A stretch of DNA of 64,000 nucleotides from Bacillus marinisedimentorum (GTDB taxonomy: Bacteria; Bacillota; Bacilli; Bacillales; Bacillaceae_O). The notes below the pieces were generated by a model, which ran no database searches, was not told where the DNA came from, and worked only from the letters and a program-made list of their open reading frames with translations. The position numbers and the translations under genes were made by a program. This document shows, in pieces, positions 37,537-51,539 of this stretch (position 1 is its first letter; the number at the start of each line of letters is the position of its first letter). Location: assembly GCF_001644195.2 (NCBI RefSeq), contig NZ_LWBL02000041.1:83131-147130 (forward strand), given 5' to 3'.

Positions 37537-39771
37537 CTATGCTTTTGTGATCGGTGCGAACTTTGCGAGCAGGCGCTTGATGCCCACCGGTTTCGGGAAG
37601 GCGATGTCGAGCTCGGTGCTTTCCCCTTCTCCTTTTACGCTGACGACCGTTCCAGTTCCCCATTTTTGATGGGAAGCTTTGTCGCCGACCTTCCAGCCGT
37701 GTGATTCGCCGCCGGTCTGTTTGAGGCCGGGGCGGGCAGCCGGCTTGCGCACAGGACGGTTCGTGTTCATCCCGCGCGGGGAGGTTGATCCGCCTCCAAA
37801 CGGCGACTGCTTTTCCTTCTCTTTTTGCATATCTTCAAGCAGCTCTTCAGGAATTTCGCTGATGAACCGCGATACCGGATTCATATTTGTGCGCCCGAAC
37901 AGCGTCCGCATTTGCGCATTTGTGATGAAAAGCTCCTGTTCGGCCCGGGTGATCCCTACATAGGCGAGGCGGCGCTCCTCTTCCATCTCGTCTTCTTCCA
38001 TAAGCGAGCGGCTGTGCGGGAATACGCCTTCTTCAAGCCCCATCAGGAATACAACCGGGAACTCAAGTCCTTTGGCGGAGTGGAGCGTCATCAGCGTGAC
38101 CGCATCCTGCTCCTTCGCTTCCTCTTCGTCAAGCTGGTCGATATCGGCAATGAGCGCGAGGTCGGTCAAAAATGCGACAAGGCTCTTATCTTCATTACTC
38201 TTTTCGAAATTCTGGGTGACAGATAAAAATTCCTCGATATTTTCAAGGCGGCCTTCGGATTCAAGTGTCTTTTCGTTCTTCAGCATGTCCCTATAGCCTG
38301 TTTTATCCAATACCTCATCAACCAATTCAGTCACCGACAAATATTCCTGCATATTCGTCCAGTTGTTCAATTGCGTTGTGAATTCACGCAGCGTTTTGAC
38401 AAACCGGGCACTCAGGCCGATCTGCTCCACTTCCTGCAGGGCGGCATACATGGAAATGCCCTGGGCGACGGCAAAGTTAGCGATCTTATCGACCGTTGTC
38501 GCACCGATGCCGCGCTTTGGCACGTTGATGATGCGGGTCAGGCTGATATCATCATCCGGATTGGCGATCAAGCGCAAATAAGCGAGCAGGTCCTTGATCT
38601 CTTTGCGGTCATAGAATTTCGTGCCGCCGACGATGCTGTAGCTGATGTTGGACTTCAGCAAAACTTCCTCCATCACCCGGGACTGGGCGTTCGTCCGATA
38701 CAGGACGGCCATATCGGAAAGCTTGTACTTGCCGCTTTCAGCAAGATCCTTCATCCGGCCCGCGACAAAATAGGCTTCGTCACGCTCGTCGCCGCCGCGG
38801 TAGTATAAAATATTTTTCCCCTCATCATTTTCGGTCCAGAGGTTTTTCGGCTTGCGGTTCGAATTGTTTCCGATGACCTTGTTGGCCGCTTCCAGAATCT
38901 TTTTCGTCGAACGGTAGTTTTGCTCAAGGAACACGGTATTCGCCTGCGGATAGTCTTTTTCAAACGACAGGATGTTGCTGATATCCGCCCCGCGCCATCT
39001 GTAAATGGACTGGTCGGAATCACCGACGACGCACAGGTTCTGGAACCGGGACGCCAGCAGTTTTACAAGCAAGTACTGGGCATGGTTCGTATCCTGATAC
39101 TCATCGACATGGATATACTGGAATTTGCGCTGGTAGAATTCAAGCACTTCCGGCACGCGCTTGAACAGGTGGATTGTTGTCATAATGAGATCGTCGAAAT
39201 CGAGGGCGTGGTTTTTGCGCAGCCGTTTCTGATAGGCTTCATATATGTCGCTGACTGCCTGTTCGTATGGGCCGGTGGCGCTTTTCGCATATTCTTCCGC
39301 CGTTTGCAATTCGTTTTTCGCGCTGCTGATCGTACCGAGGAGCGAGCGCGGATCAAATTTTTTCGGATCAAGATTTTGTTCTTTCACAAGCTTCTTGATG
39401 ACCGACAGCTGATCGGATGAATCGAGGATCGAGAAGTTGCGGTTGATGCCGATCCGGTCGATATCCCTCCGTAAAATCCGTACGCACATCGAGTGGAACG
39501 TGGAAATCCAGATGTCTTCGGCGACAGGGCCGGTCAGCTGGCCGACACGCTCTTTCATCTCGCGGGCCGCTTTATTCGTAAACGTGATCGCCAGGATGTT
39601 CCAAGGCGCGACATCCTTTTCACTCATCAAGTAAGCGATCCGGTGGGTCAGCACTCTCGTTTTTCCGCTTCCGGCACCAGCCATTATCAATAGCGGTCCA
39701 TCGGTTGTTTTGACGGCATCCTGCTGGACCGGATTCAGCCCCGCAAGCAGCCGTTGACTTATATATTGCAT
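37537..39771 (-). CDS. pcrA: ATP-dependent DNA helicase PcrA
   Basis: A 744-residue superfamily 1A helicase that moves 3'-5', with roles in repair and rolling-circle plasmid replication. The motifs are in order: [15 protein letters not shown], Ia [86 protein letters not shown]. The C-terminal tail holds an SH3-like element. ATG 39771 follows GGAGGAGTG. Probably co-transcribed with pcrB and ligA. Confidence 0.96.
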   Translation of the reverse strand: MQYISQRLLAGLNPVQQDAVKTTDGPLLIMAGAGSGKTRVLTHRIAYLMSEKDVAPWNILAITFTNKAAREMKERVGQLTGPVAEDIWISTFHSMCVRILRRDIDRIGINRNFSILDSSDQLSVIKKLVKEQNLDPKKFDPRSLLGTISSAKNELQTAEEYAKSATGPYEQAVSDIYEAYQKRLRKNHALDFDDLIMTTIHLFKRVPEVLEFYQRKFQYIHVDEYQDTNHAQYLLVKLLASRFQNLCVVGDSDQSIYRWRGADISNILSFEKDYPQANTVFLEQNYRSTKKILEAANKVIGNNSNRKPKNLWTENDEGKNILYYRGGDERDEAYFVAGRMKDLAESGKYKLSDMAVLYRTNAQSRVMEEVLLKSNISYSIVGGTKFYDRKEIKDLLAYLRLIANPDDDISLTRIINVPKRGIGATTVDKIANFAVAQGISMYAALQEVEQIGLSARFVKTLREFTTQLNNWTNMQEYLSVTELVDEVLDKTGYRDMLKNEKTLESEGRLENIEEFLSVTQNFEKSNEDKSLVAFLTDLALIADIDQLDEEEAKEQDAVTLMTLHSAKGLEFPVVFLMGLEEGVFPHSRSLMEEDEMEEERRLAYVGITRAEQELFITNAQMRTLFGRTNMNPVSRFISEIPEELLEDMQKEKEKQSPFGGGSTSPRGMNTNRPVRKPAARPGLKQTGGESHGWKVGDKASHQKWGTGTVVSVKGEGESTELDIAFPKPVGIKRLLAKFAPITKA

Positions 39772-39849
39772 GTTGTTACACTCCTCCGAACATTTGTTCT
39801 TATTCCAATCGTATCCTATTGCTTCCGTTTCGGCAAGCTTGACCTGGAT

Positions 39850-40536
39850 TTATTTTTTCACCGCTTTTACTGTTTTCAATGCGGTTTGTACATCTTCATA
39901 AATAATATTCCCGACGACAATCGTATCGGCGATGGCAGCCATTTCAGCCGCCTGATCCTGTGTGCGGATTCCCCCTCCGTAAAAAAGGCGGGCATGATCA
40001 AGTTTATTTTTGGCCGTCTGCACAGCTTCCGGATCGCCGTATGTACCGCTGTATTCAAGGTAAAAAATCGGCATCCGGAACAGTTTATCGGCCATCATCG
40101 CATAAGCGCCGATATCATCAAGCGTAAGGTCAGTGCGGGCATCGGTCAACCGCGCGGCCTTTGCGTCACCGTTGAGGATACAATACCCTTCCACAAAAAT
40201 CTCATCCCAGTTCATGATTTCACCGTATTCCTTCAGCGCCTCATGATGAAGGCCTGTGATCCATTCCGGCTTTCCGCCGTTCAGCACGGTAGGTATAAAA
40301 TAGAAATCATACCCGGGTGTGAGTGATTCAATCTTTGATACCTCGAGCACACACGGCAGCGGATAGCGGCGCACCCGGGCCAGCATGTTCAGCGTGTTAT
40401 CGAGCGTCACTCCGTCGGTCCCGCCGACGATAATGGCATCCGTCCCCGACTCGCACACCGCCTCAAGGTCTTCATCAGAAATCTCTTTATTCGGATCTAT
40501 TTTAAACACATGCCGCCACTCATTCACATCATACAT
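39850..40536 (-). CDS. pcrB: Heptaprenylglyceryl phosphate synthase
   Basis: A 228-residue TIM-barrel enzyme joining a heptaprenyl chain to sn-glycerol-1-phosphate. Conserved segments are [50 protein letters not shown] and [13 protein letters not shown]; the last holds the phosphate-binding site. The protein matches PcrB length in Bacillus. It is followed by pcrA 78 bases later, with a GGAGGACC site for its own ATG 40536. Confidence 0.93.
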   Translation of the reverse strand: MYDVNEWRHVFKIDPNKEISDEDLEAVCESGTDAIIVGGTDGVTLDNTLNMLARVRRYPLPCVLEVSKIESLTPGYDFYFIPTVLNGGKPEWITGLHHEALKEYGEIMNWDEIFVEGYCILNGDAKAARLTDARTDLTLDDIGAYAMMADKLFRMPIFYLEYSGTYGDPEAVQTAKNKLDHARLFYGGGIRTQDQAAEMAAIADTIVVGNIIYEDVQTALKTVKAVKK

Positions 40537-40688
40537 GTTTGGTCCTCCTTGCTTCGTCTGAAGGAATTATACCATATGGAAAGGGGTGATTTCTGCCCGG
40601 GATACAGCGGGTGATGTTTTTTTCCGGAAGGGGGAATTGTCTGTTTTTAGGGGGCGGGGTGGTTGGATTGGGATTGCCGGTGTTTTTT

Positions 40689-41512
40689 GGGGAGCAGCCT
40701 GGCGATGTGTGGCTGGCCAGGGTGGGCGGCAGACAGAAGTTTGGCGGTTTCCAGCCGATTTTCATGTGAAATCCCGCATTTGGCTGGTGTTCCTGCACGG
40801 TTTTCGTATGCCGGTCTGGCTTTCACGCGGCAGGATCCCGGTTTCACGCCATATCGAGCCGGTTTCGCGCCGCATCTTTGGTTTTTCACGCCGTTCATAT
40901 CGGCCGGCTCCGCGCTGCCGCAGGTTTCGCGCCATAACTTCAGTTTTTCACGCCGAACCAGTCTTCTTTCGCGCCTAGCAAGCCTTGTTTCGCGCGCCCT
41001 CACCCGTTTTTCACGCCGTTCGGTCGGTTTCACGCCATAACAAGCTGGTTTCGCGCCGTATCTTTGATCTTTCACGCCGATCATATCGGCCGGCTCCCTG
41101 GGGGAGCAGCCGGGCGATATATGGCTGGCCAGGGTGGGCGGCGGACAGAAGTTTGGCGGTTTCCAGCCGGTTTTCATGTGAAATCCCGCATTTGGCTGGT
41201 GTTCCTGCACGGTTTTCGTATGCCGGTCTGGCTTTCACGCGGCAGGATCCCGGTTTCACGCCATATCGAGCCGGTTTCGCGCCGCATCTTTGGTTTTTCA
41301 CGCCGTTCATATCGGCCGGCTCCGCGCTGCCGCAGGTTTCGCGCCATAACTTCAGTTTTTCACGCCGAACCAGTCTTCTTTCGCGCCTAGCAAGCCTTGT
41401 TTCGCGCGCCCTCACCCGTTTTTCACGCCGTTCGGTCGGTTTCACGCCATAACAAGCTGGTTTCGCGCCGTATCTTTGGTTTTTCACGCCGTTCATATCA
41501 GCCGGCTCCGCG
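40689..41512. repeat. 412-bp tandem direct duplication
   Basis: 40689-41100 and 41101-41512 are nearly identical with a fixed offset of 412 bases: GGGGAGCAGCC, GGCTGGCCAGGGTGGGCGGC, the TTTCACGCC cores and ATCGGCCGGCTCC recur in order. The duplicated piece itself contains many 21-bp units and a unique head (CAGAAGTTTGGCGGTTTCCA). It lies between pcrB and yerC. Confidence 0.9.
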
Positions 41513-41590
41513 CTGTCGCAGATATCACGCCATAACTCGGGTGTTTCACGCCGTACACACCAAGTTTCACGCCAACCACCCACCTCCGTA
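40821..41590. repeat. 21-bp phased TTTC(A/G)CGCC array 2
   Basis: Cores at 40821, 40842, 40863, 40884, 40925, 40946, 40967, 40988, 41009, 41028, 41049 and 41070 hold 21-base steps (once 19, once 41), and the pattern repeats in the second half of the duplication up to about 41580. In every frame and strand a 21-base repeat leaves frames open, giving long spurious ORFs of arginine-rich heptads. No ribosome binding site supports any of them. Confidence 0.85.
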
Positions 41591-41781
41591 AACATGCCCG
41601 AACACAGCGGTTAATCTCTGCCGGCCCCGGCAACCGTCACCCGCCATGTCAGCATCAGACCAGCCCATCCCCCATCCCGCGACTCAAAATCAAACCCAAC
41701 AATTCTCCCTGCCGCGCCCGGAACCCCGGAACATACCACCCAGACCGGCCACCCACCATACCGCTCACCCAAATCAAACCC
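41591..41781. other. Spacer between array 2 and the yerC terminator, no gene seen
   Basis: C-rich sequence with CCGGCAACCGTCACCCGCC and similar runs. I see no ribosome binding site or known element. Confidence 0.4.
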
Positions 41782-41814
41782 AAAAAAATAAGCCGACCAC
41801 AATTCAATCGGCTT
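41782..41814 (-). terminator. Terminator of yerC
   Basis: AAGCCGA pairs with TCGGCTT across the loop and is followed by ATTTTTTTGGG on the minus strand, ten bases after the yerC stop. Confidence 0.75.
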
Positions 41815-41823
41815 GTCCCAAAA

Positions 41824-42141
41824 TTACTTCTGTTTCACTTCTTCTTTTTTATCATCGTAAAGGCGGTCGAGTGTCAGCGCATAGGCGTCGTTGCCGTAGT
41901 TCAGGCAGCGTTTGACGCGTGAGATGGTGGCTGTGCTGGCGCCCGTTTCGGTTTCGATTTTGTGGTAGGTGAAGTTTTCGCGCAGCATCCTGGCCACTTC
42001 GTAGCGCTGGGCCAGTGACTGGATTTCGTTGATTGTTGCGAGATCGTCAAAGAAACGGTAGCATTCTTCCACATCCTCAAGTGACAGGATGGCCTTAAAC
42101 AGCTGGTCGAGTTCTTTTCCGCGCAATTTATCGATTTGCAT
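41824..42141 (-). CDS. yerC: YerC/YecD family TrpR-related protein
   Basis: A 105-residue cytoplasmic protein of the TrpR-like YerC family. A helix-turn-helix is visible in FTYHKIETETGASTATISRV (about residues 58-77). The family is conserved across Bacillus next to pcrB; its targets are unknown, and it is unlikely to be a tryptophan repressor. ATG 42141 follows AAGGAGGAAC. yerB lies 16 bases upstream, so the two are probably co-transcribed. Confidence 0.88.
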   Translation of the reverse strand: MQIDKLRGKELDQLFKAILSLEDVEECYRFFDDLATINEIQSLAQRYEVARMLRENFTYHKIETETGASTATISRVKRCLNYGNDAYALTLDRLYDDKKEEVKQK

Positions 42142-42157
42142 TGATATCAGTTCCTCC

Positions 42158-43225
42158 TTATTTAATCGTTACTTGTTGTTCCAGGCCCGGTGATTCCGGG
42201 ATGATGCTGATCCAGGTTTTCCCTGGAACAAGTCCGGCCGGCTGTCCGTTTTCAACCGGGATGATGCGGCCGGTTTCGTTTTTCCATTCGACTTTGCGGA
42301 GCTTGCCTTGCTGGATCAAGTAGGCGCTGCCCCCTGACTTCAGGTCGATCTGACGCCGGCCCGCACTGTCGATGACACGGTGGCCGGTTTCGACGATGAA
42401 CAAATTATCGATGGTGACTGGTGTTTCTGTTTCCCTGTCGATTGTTTGTTCATCCATGCTGAAGCGTTCGTATTTCTTTTCGGTTTCGTTGTATTTGTAT
42501 TGGGCTGTTGCGTAAGAACGGTCCGCGTGCTCGACTGTAACGTCAGCTGCTGTGCTGCTTTCATCTTCAGTGAGGCTGTCCAGTTCCTGTTCGGAAAGGA
42601 ACGTATAGGCTGCAGGTTCCTTTTCCATATCTACACCTTTTTGCTCGGCGCCCTTCAGCACATTTTCATACGTGATGTAGGAATTATGGGGCGCTTTCCG
42701 GAAATCGGCGCGCTTGAATAGCGTGCCGTCGTAAAACAGGCCGTTGATGCTTGGCACATAACCCGAATCTAGCATTTGTTTTGCTTCAGGGCTGTAACCG
42801 TGGGTGACATAAAAGGCATCGAAGCCTTTGCTCAATTCAATGTAATAGTCCCTTGCGCTTCGGACCGGTCCGATAGAATCAGGCTGTTCGCTCTGGAATA
42901 CGGCGAGCAGTCTTGTGATATCACCTTCCGCCAGCACCTCGTATACGACGTCGGCTTTATGCAAGCCGGACTGCGGGCGGGCTTTCGGATGGTTGTTCAC
43001 CATGACGGCGACCGGACGGGTGCCGATCTCTTCGTCGGTGCCGATGCCGGTCAACGGAAACGTATGTTTATATTCCGGCTTTTCAGGTTCTGGCTTCTTC
43101 TCTTCCTTTTTCTCTTCCTGCTGTTCCGGTTCCTGCTGCTGCGACGTTTTTTCTTCTTTGCTGCACCCGGCTGCGATCAGTAAAATAACAAGCAATGCTG
43201 CTATTACTTTCACATATTTAGACAA
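42158..43225 (-). CDS. yerB: DUF3048 domain lipoprotein (YerB)
   Basis: About 355 residues. The signal peptide VKVIAALLVILLIAAGC carries lipobox IAAGC, followed by an E/Q/K-rich linker and a DUF3048 domain with RPVAVMVNNHPKARPQSGL, ADVVYEVLAEGDITR and GPVRSARDYYIELSKGFDAF. Surface-anchored, role unknown. I use TTG 43225 because the reading frame before it is not signal-peptide-like; an earlier start up to 43270 cannot be ruled out. yerA lies just upstream on the same strand. Confidence 0.85.
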   Translation of the reverse strand: MSKYVKVIAALLVILLIAAGCSKEEKTSQQQEPEQQEEKKEEKKPEPEKPEYKHTFPLTGIGTDEEIGTRPVAVMVNNHPKARPQSGLHKADVVYEVLAEGDITRLLAVFQSEQPDSIGPVRSARDYYIELSKGFDAFYVTHGYSPEAKQMLDSGYVPSINGLFYDGTLFKRADFRKAPHNSYITYENVLKGAEQKGVDMEKEPAAYTFLSEQELDSLTEDESSTAADVTVEHADRSYATAQYKYNETEKKYERFSMDEQTIDRETETPVTIDNLFIVETGHRVIDSAGRRQIDLKSGGSAYLIQQGKLRKVEWKNETGRIIPVENGQPAGLVPGKTWISIIPESPGLEQQVTIK

Positions 43226-43281
43226 AACAATCCAACCCTTCGTGCTTCCTTTTCCTGGACATGCTTTCACACTATAATAGT

Positions 43282-45033
43282 TTAACGCATAATCGAAGGA
43301 AAGAGTACTGTTTTTTTCATCACATCATGGATGCCATGAGGTGTGATCCGGATATACGGCAGATGGGTCGATGACAGGAACAGGCAAGTGTACACCGGAT
43401 CGCTGAACGGGAAGCCCCGTTTTTTAAGCTCTTCTGTCATCATCTTATGCTGTTCGATTAGTTCAGGCATTTTTTCAGTACTCATGCCTCCGAGAAGCTG
43501 CAGCGGGATTTCAGCGGCCACCCCGCCGTTTTCAGCAAGCACCATGCCTCCGCCGATTTCTTTCATGCGGCTGAACGCGGCCAGCATATCTTCTTTATCT
43601 TTTCCGATCACGATGATGTCACCGGAATTCGAGTAGGAACTTGCGAAGCCTTTAACGCTCGTTCCGAAGCCTTTCAGGATCGTATTGACACGCCAGTGCC
43701 CGTTCCGGTCGATCAGCAGCAGGAAATTCTCGTCATTATCGGACGGAAGCGTGTCACATGACACATCAAAGTTGACGGAGTACGGCCTCATGATGACCGA
43801 GTTTTGCATTTCCATTCCAAGCGGCATCGAGAATTGGAAATCATCTTCCGGATCGATGTCCCAGTTTATGTCGAGCGGATCAAAACCGTACGGCGATAAA
43901 TCCATCTCAAATAATTCTTCGTTTACCGGCTCACCATTTTTCAGCACCCATTTTCCGCCGGCGACGACTGAAGCAGGTGTCGGATTCTGTTTGTCCTCAA
44001 GGATGTTCAAGTGGGCGACCCGGCCGGGAGCGATCATGCCGTGGCTGTTTTCTATCCCATAATGGCGTGCCGGATAGTATGACGCCATCAAATAGGCCTC
44101 TTCAGCCGGAACCCCTTTATCGATCGCAATTTTGATCATGTAATCGATAAGCCCCTGTTCATAAAAGGATGGGGTCGAGCCGTCGGTTGTGAATAACAGC
44201 TTTTCAAACTGATCGATGCCGAGTTCATTGATTCCATCGAGCAGCTGCGGCAAGTCCGGCCTGATTGAAGAATGGCGGAGCGGCGCCGTATAGCCGAGGC
44301 TCAACCGCTTCAGCACATCTTCGCCGGTCATCGCCTCATGGTCGCAATCGACACCAAGCAGTTTCATGTTCACAAGCGTTTTTTCGGATGCGCCCGGCAG
44401 ATGGCCTTCAATCGGCTTGCGGAGCCGTTTTGTTTCCTGCATCCAGTGCAGCATCAGATCGTCTCCCTGCAGCACCCGCGGCCATGCCGTCAATTCGCCG
44501 CCCTGCAGGACACATTCATGTTCAAGCCATGCTTTGATCCGTCCGTTTGAAAAAAGTTCATCTTCATCGCGGAGCTCCGTCTGGGAGTCATACCGGCACC
44601 ACCAGTACAAGCTTGCCGGAAGTTTTTTTTGCACATCTTCAATAAATGTAAACGCTTTCTTTTCTGGAAGCTGTAAAGCGAGCACAAGGTTGTCATTTAT
44701 GAGTGTTGTCGTCCCCTTCAAAGACGAATAATGTGCAAGCGTCAGGGGATTATATAACTGAAACGGATGAGAATGCGGCTCGATGTAACCCGGCACGACA
44801 TAGCTTCCGCTCAAGTCCGCGATTTCAGCTGCACCGCTGTTTTCCGGAAGCTTTTCGCCGACATAGACAATGCGGTCCGCATAAATCCAGATGTTTGCTG
44901 TCATCCATTTTTTCAAGACGCTATTTAAATACGTTGCATTTTTGAGTATAAGGTCAGGTGATTTTTTACCGTTCACAACAGCTATTTGTTCGCGGATCTC
45001 TTTGTTTTTCCAATGGTAGCGCTGGTGAGGCAT
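43282..45033 (-). CDS. yerA: Adenine deaminase family protein (YerA)
   Basis: A 583-residue metal-dependent amidohydrolase. Metal-binding HSHP appears in YVVPGYIEPHSHPFQLYNP, with GHLPGASEKT and SIRPDLPQLLDG as later family motifs, and the fold is that of Ade: adenine to hypoxanthine plus ammonia. B. subtilis YerA is only a putative adenine deaminase, so substrate specificity is open. Location near the pur genes fits purine salvage. ATG 45033 follows GGGGGAAGAG. Confidence 0.88.
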   Translation of the reverse strand: MPHQRYHWKNKEIREQIAVVNGKKSPDLILKNATYLNSVLKKWMTANIWIYADRIVYVGEKLPENSGAAEIADLSGSYVVPGYIEPHSHPFQLYNPLTLAHYSSLKGTTTLINDNLVLALQLPEKKAFTFIEDVQKKLPASLYWWCRYDSQTELRDEDELFSNGRIKAWLEHECVLQGGELTAWPRVLQGDDLMLHWMQETKRLRKPIEGHLPGASEKTLVNMKLLGVDCDHEAMTGEDVLKRLSLGYTAPLRHSSIRPDLPQLLDGINELGIDQFEKLLFTTDGSTPSFYEQGLIDYMIKIAIDKGVPAEEAYLMASYYPARHYGIENSHGMIAPGRVAHLNILEDKQNPTPASVVAGGKWVLKNGEPVNEELFEMDLSPYGFDPLDINWDIDPEDDFQFSMPLGMEMQNSVIMRPYSVNFDVSCDTLPSDNDENFLLLIDRNGHWRVNTILKGFGTSVKGFASSYSNSGDIIVIGKDKEDMLAAFSRMKEIGGGMVLAENGGVAAEIPLQLLGGMSTEKMPELIEQHKMMTEELKKRGFPFSDPVYTCLFLSSTHLPYIRITPHGIHDVMKKTVLFPSIMR

Positions 45034-45179
45034 CTCTCTTCCCCCATTTTTTGAAAGCCTTTTCTTTATACTAGCATACCTTACCTTTTAAAGCACTAAA
45101 GGGGTAGTAAAAATTATGTGAAGAATTCTCAAACTGTCTGAACCGACATAAATCAGGAGAAAGAAAGGAGTCATTTAAC

Positions 45180-45449
45180 ATGATCAGACCAAACATCGGC
45201 ATTCTGAATGCCTTAATGAGAATTACAATGGGGTTAACGCTGTTATCATGGGTCACCGCCAGATTTATCCGGAGGCCGTACATGAACTCGAACATCTGGC
45301 TTGCCATGGCAGGGGCAATGAAAGTGGCTGAAGGCATCACCCGCTACTGTCCGGTGACGGCAATCGTCGAGCAGACAATGGAACGCGGCGATGACTACGC
45401 TTATGAGTTCGATTATGAAGGCGAGGAAGAAACGTACAATCCATCCTGA
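45180..45449 (+). CDS. DUF2892 family small membrane protein
   Basis: An 89-residue protein. The N-terminal half (PNIGILNALMRITMGLTLLS) and the following hydrophobic stretch form two helices of the YgaP-like DUF2892 pattern. The C-terminal tail is acidic (DDYAYEFDYEGEEETYN). ATG 45180 follows GGAGAAAGAAAGGAG. Read toward the purD end, its message is closed by the hairpin at 45463. Function unknown. Confidence 0.75.
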   Translation: MIRPNIGILNALMRITMGLTLLSWVTARFIRRPYMNSNIWLAMAGAMKVAEGITRYCPVTAIVEQTMERGDDYAYEFDYEGEEETYNPS

Positions 45450-45462
45450 ATCCGGCTCACAG

Positions 45463-45500
45463 GGCTGAGTTCCTCTCCAGTTGAGGAACTCAGCCTATTA
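45463..45500 (+). terminator. Terminator of the DUF2892 gene
   Basis: GGCTGAGTTCCTC and GAGGAACTCAGCC form a perfect 13-bp stem with a 7-base loop, followed by TATTATTGC. It precedes the ribosome binding site of the 41-residue gene. Confidence 0.7.
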
Positions 45501-45532
45501 TTGCAAGCCAGCTTTGAAAGGAGATGCTTTTT

Positions 45533-48465
<2,933 letters not shown>

Positions 48466-49044
48466 TCTTTTCTCCTCCTTCAGGTGATTGGAACAATTTG
48501 TTCAGTGTCTCGGGATAAAGGCGATGTTCCACTTTCTGTATCTTTTTCTGCAGCGAGTCTCTCGTATCCTGTGCCGTGACTGCGATTGCTTCCTGCGCGA
48601 TGACCGGTCCGGTATCCATGCCTTCATCGACAAAATGGATCGTGACACCGGTCTCTTTCACACCCTCATCGAATGCCTGCCCGATTGCATCAAGGCCTGG
48701 AAATGCCGGCAGGAGTGACGGGTGAATGTTGACGATGCGCCCTTCATACGCCTGCAGCAAGGTGGAGCCCACCAGGCGCATATAACCGGCCAGCACGACC
48801 CAGTCAGCTTCATGGTGACGGAGCTTCTCCAGTACTGCCGACTCGTAAGCGGCTTTGTCTGCAAAATGTTTCGGGGAAACCTCGTAAACAGGGATACCGG
48901 CGGCTTCCGCCCTGCTGACGGCTTTAGCCCCCGGCTTATCACACACGAGGAGAACCGGTTCGCCCTTCAGGCGTCCGGCTCTCGCTTCATCGATGATCGC
49001 CTGGACATTTGTGCCGCTGCCGGACGCAAACAATGCCATTTTCA

Positions 49045-50085
49045 TCATGATTCGTTTCCCCCGGTAAAGACAAGCTGATCTCCTTTGATGACTTCGCCGA
49101 TCTCATAAGCGGATTCGCCGAGTTCTCCGAACAAAGCGAGCGCCTTTTCGGCATCTTCCCTTGATACGGCAACTGCCATGCCGATTCCCATGTTGAAGAT
49201 ATTATACATATCGTCCTTTTTGACACTGCCGTGTTGTTCGACCATGCCAAAAATCGGCGGCACCGGCCATTTGCCTTCCTTGATTACTGCTGTCAGCCCG
49301 GCCGGAAGCATGCGCGGAATGTTTTCCACAAAGCCTCCGCCGGTAATGTGGGCGATGCCTTTCACTTCAACCTGCTTCATCGCTTCAAGGAGCGGCTTCA
49401 CATAAATCCGGGTCGGCTCAAGTAGTTCGTCGCCGAGCACCCGGCCGATTTCATCGTAATGCTTGTGCAGATCGAGTCCGCCTTCTTCAAGAAGGGCCTT
49501 GCGCACCAGCGAATAGCCGTTCGAATGGATGCCGTTTGAAGCCAGGCCGATGATGACGTCCCCTTCCTTCACATTTTCCCCTGTGATCAGGTCCGATTTC
49601 TCAGCGGCGCCGACCGTAAAGCCGGCCAGGTCGTATTCTTCGATCTCATACATGCCGGGCATTTCTGCCGTTTCGCCGCCGACAAGCGCACAGCCGGCCT
49701 GTTCGCAGCCGTCCGCAATGCCTTTTACAATTGCTTCGATCTTTTCGGGAGCCGCCTTGCCGCAGGCGATATAATCCAGGAAAAACAGCGGTTCGGCACC
49801 CTGTGCGGCAATATCGTTCACGCACATGGCAACAGCATCGATGCCGATCGTGTCATGCTTATCCATCTGGAACGCGAGCATCAGCTTCGTGCCGACACCG
49901 TCCGTACCCGATACAAGCACCGGCTCTTTTAAGCCGAGCGCTGAAATGTCGAACATGCCGCCGAAGCCGCCAAGACCGCCGATGACTTCGCTGCGCATCG
50001 TCCGCTGCACATGTTTTTTCATCCGTTTCACAGATTCATAGCCTGCTTCGATATCGACTCCAGCCTGTTTATATGCATTTGCCAT
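49045..50085 (-). CDS. purM: Phosphoribosylformylglycinamidine cyclo-ligase
   Basis: 346 residues, the same as B. subtilis PurM. It closes the imidazole ring to give AIR with ATP. Landmarks are [35 protein letters not shown] and HITGGGF. I use ATG 50085; a longer frame upstream lacks a ribosome binding site. It overlaps purN at its end and follows purF after a 38-base gap holding a short palindrome. Confidence 0.95.
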   Translation of the reverse strand: MANAYKQAGVDIEAGYESVKRMKKHVQRTMRSEVIGGLGGFGGMFDISALGLKEPVLVSGTDGVGTKLMLAFQMDKHDTIGIDAVAMCVNDIAAQGAEPLFFLDYIACGKAAPEKIEAIVKGIADGCEQAGCALVGGETAEMPGMYEIEEYDLAGFTVGAAEKSDLITGENVKEGDVIIGLASNGIHSNGYSLVRKALLEEGGLDLHKHYDEIGRVLGDELLEPTRIYVKPLLEAMKQVEVKGIAHITGGGFVENIPRMLPAGLTAVIKEGKWPVPPIFGMVEQHGSVKKDDMYNIFNMGIGMAVAVSREDAEKALALFGELGESAYEIGEVIKGDQLVFTGGNES

Positions 50086-50123
50086 CCCTGTGCCCCGCTT
50101 TCTGTTTTTAAACAAACGTTTAT

Positions 50124-51539
50124 TTACACTGTTTCTTTTTCATGAGGAAGGACCGTATCGGCAAAAATATCGGTCGGATACTTGCCGTTGAAACACGCCA
50201 GGCATTGACCCTTGTATTCGCCGTCATCCTTGCGCCCGATAGCGTTGACCATCCCTTCCGGACTTAAGAATGAAAGGGTGTCCGCACCGATTTCTTCCCG
50301 CATCTGTTCGAGCGTATGTGTCGCCGCGATCAGTTCAGACGTAGTTGACGTGTCAATGCCGTAGAAACAAGGGTTTTTGATCGGCGGTGAACTGATCCGG
50401 ACATGGACCTCGGTCGCTCCCGCTTCGCGCAGCATTTTGACGATCCGGCGGCTTGTTGTGCCGCGCACAATCGAATCATCGACCATGACGACGCGCTTCC
50501 CTTCGACGATGCCGCGGACCGGCGACAGTTTCATCTTGACGCCCTGTTCCCGCATTTCCTGGGTCGGCTGGATGAACGTCCTGCCGACATAGCGGTTTTT
50601 AATCAGCCCGAGTTCATACGGGATGCCCGCTTCCTCCGCATAGCCGATGGCAGCCGAGATGCTCGAATCCGGAACACCTGTTACGACATCCGCTTCAATC
50701 GGCGCTTCCTTCGCCAGCTCTTTGCCGAGGTTTTTACGGGCGCTGTGGACGTTGATGCCCGAAATATTGCTGTCCGGCCTGGAAAAATAAATGTATTCCA
50801 TACTGCAGATCGCACGGTTGGCCGTTGAGAACCGCTCTGACGTCATGCCGTCATCATTGATGATAAGCAGTTCGCCGGGCTCAACGTCACGGATATATTC
50901 CGCACCGACGACATCAAACGCACATGTCTCTGATGCCACGACAACCGCATCACCGATCGTGCCGATCGACAGCGGGCGCAGGCCGTGCGGGTCAAGCGCC
51001 ACCATCAGTTCATTCTCGGTCATGATCAAAAATGCATAGGCGCCCTTCAGCATTTGCAGGGCATTGATCACCTGGTCCTTCAGCGTGATAAAACCGCTGC
51101 GCTTGATCAGATGCGCCAGCACTTCCGTATCGGAAGTCGTCTGGAAGATACTGCCCTGGCTCTCCAACTGGTGCCTGAGCGCATTGGCATTGACGAGGTT
51201 GCCGTTGTGGGCAAGCGCGAGGCCGCCTTTTTGCGAACGGAACACGAGCGGCTGCACGTTGGCAAAGCCGCCGCCCCCCGCAGTCGAATATCTGACATGG
51301 CCGATAGCCGCATTGCCGGGAAGGGCCTTCAGTTTTTCATCATTAAAAACTTCCGTGACAAGACCGAGCCCTTTTTCGTGAAGGAGCTGGTCACCATCAT
51401 TCACGACGATGCCGGTGCCTTCCTGGCCGCGGTGCTGGAGGCTGTGGAGGCCGTAATATGTCATATGGGCCGCATCAGGATGGCCCCAAACGCCGAAAAC
51501 GCCGCATTCTTCGTTTAACCCTTTGATTTCAGCAACCAT
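50124..51539 (-). CDS. purF: Amidophosphoribosyltransferase
   Basis: A 471-residue enzyme catalysing the committed step, PRPP plus glutamine to phosphoribosylamine. The start [17 protein letters not shown] shows an 11-residue propeptide before the catalytic Cys12 that is cleaved in Bacillus. [15 protein letters not shown] is the PRPP-binding motif. Fe-S cysteines such as CLACF are near the C-terminus. It overlaps purL by 25 bases. Confidence 0.96.
   Translation of the reverse strand: MVAEIKGLNEECGVFGVWGHPDAAHMTYYGLHSLQHRGQEGTGIVVNDGDQLLHEKGLGLVTEVFNDEKLKALPGNAAIGHVRYSTAGGGGFANVQPLVFRSQKGGLALAHNGNLVNANALRHQLESQGSIFQTTSDTEVLAHLIKRSGFITLKDQVINALQMLKGAYAFLIMTENELMVALDPHGLRPLSIGTIGDAVVVASETCAFDVVGAEYIRDVEPGELLIINDDGMTSERFSTANRAICSMEYIYFSRPDSNISGINVHSARKNLGKELAKEAPIEADVVTGVPDSSISAAIGYAEEAGIPYELGLIKNRYVGRTFIQPTQEMREQGVKMKLSPVRGIVEGKRVVMVDDSIVRGTTSRRIVKMLREAGATEVHVRISSPPIKNPCFYGIDTSTTSELIAATHTLEQMREEIGADTLSFLSPEGMVNAIGRKDDGEYKGQCLACFNGKYPTDIFADTVLPHEKETV

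Noticed and set aside
40647..41595. Long arginine-rich open frames on both strands over array 2
   Set aside because: A 21-base repeat is seven codons, so any frame free of stops in one unit stays open. No ribosome binding site precedes them and the peptides are heptad copies.
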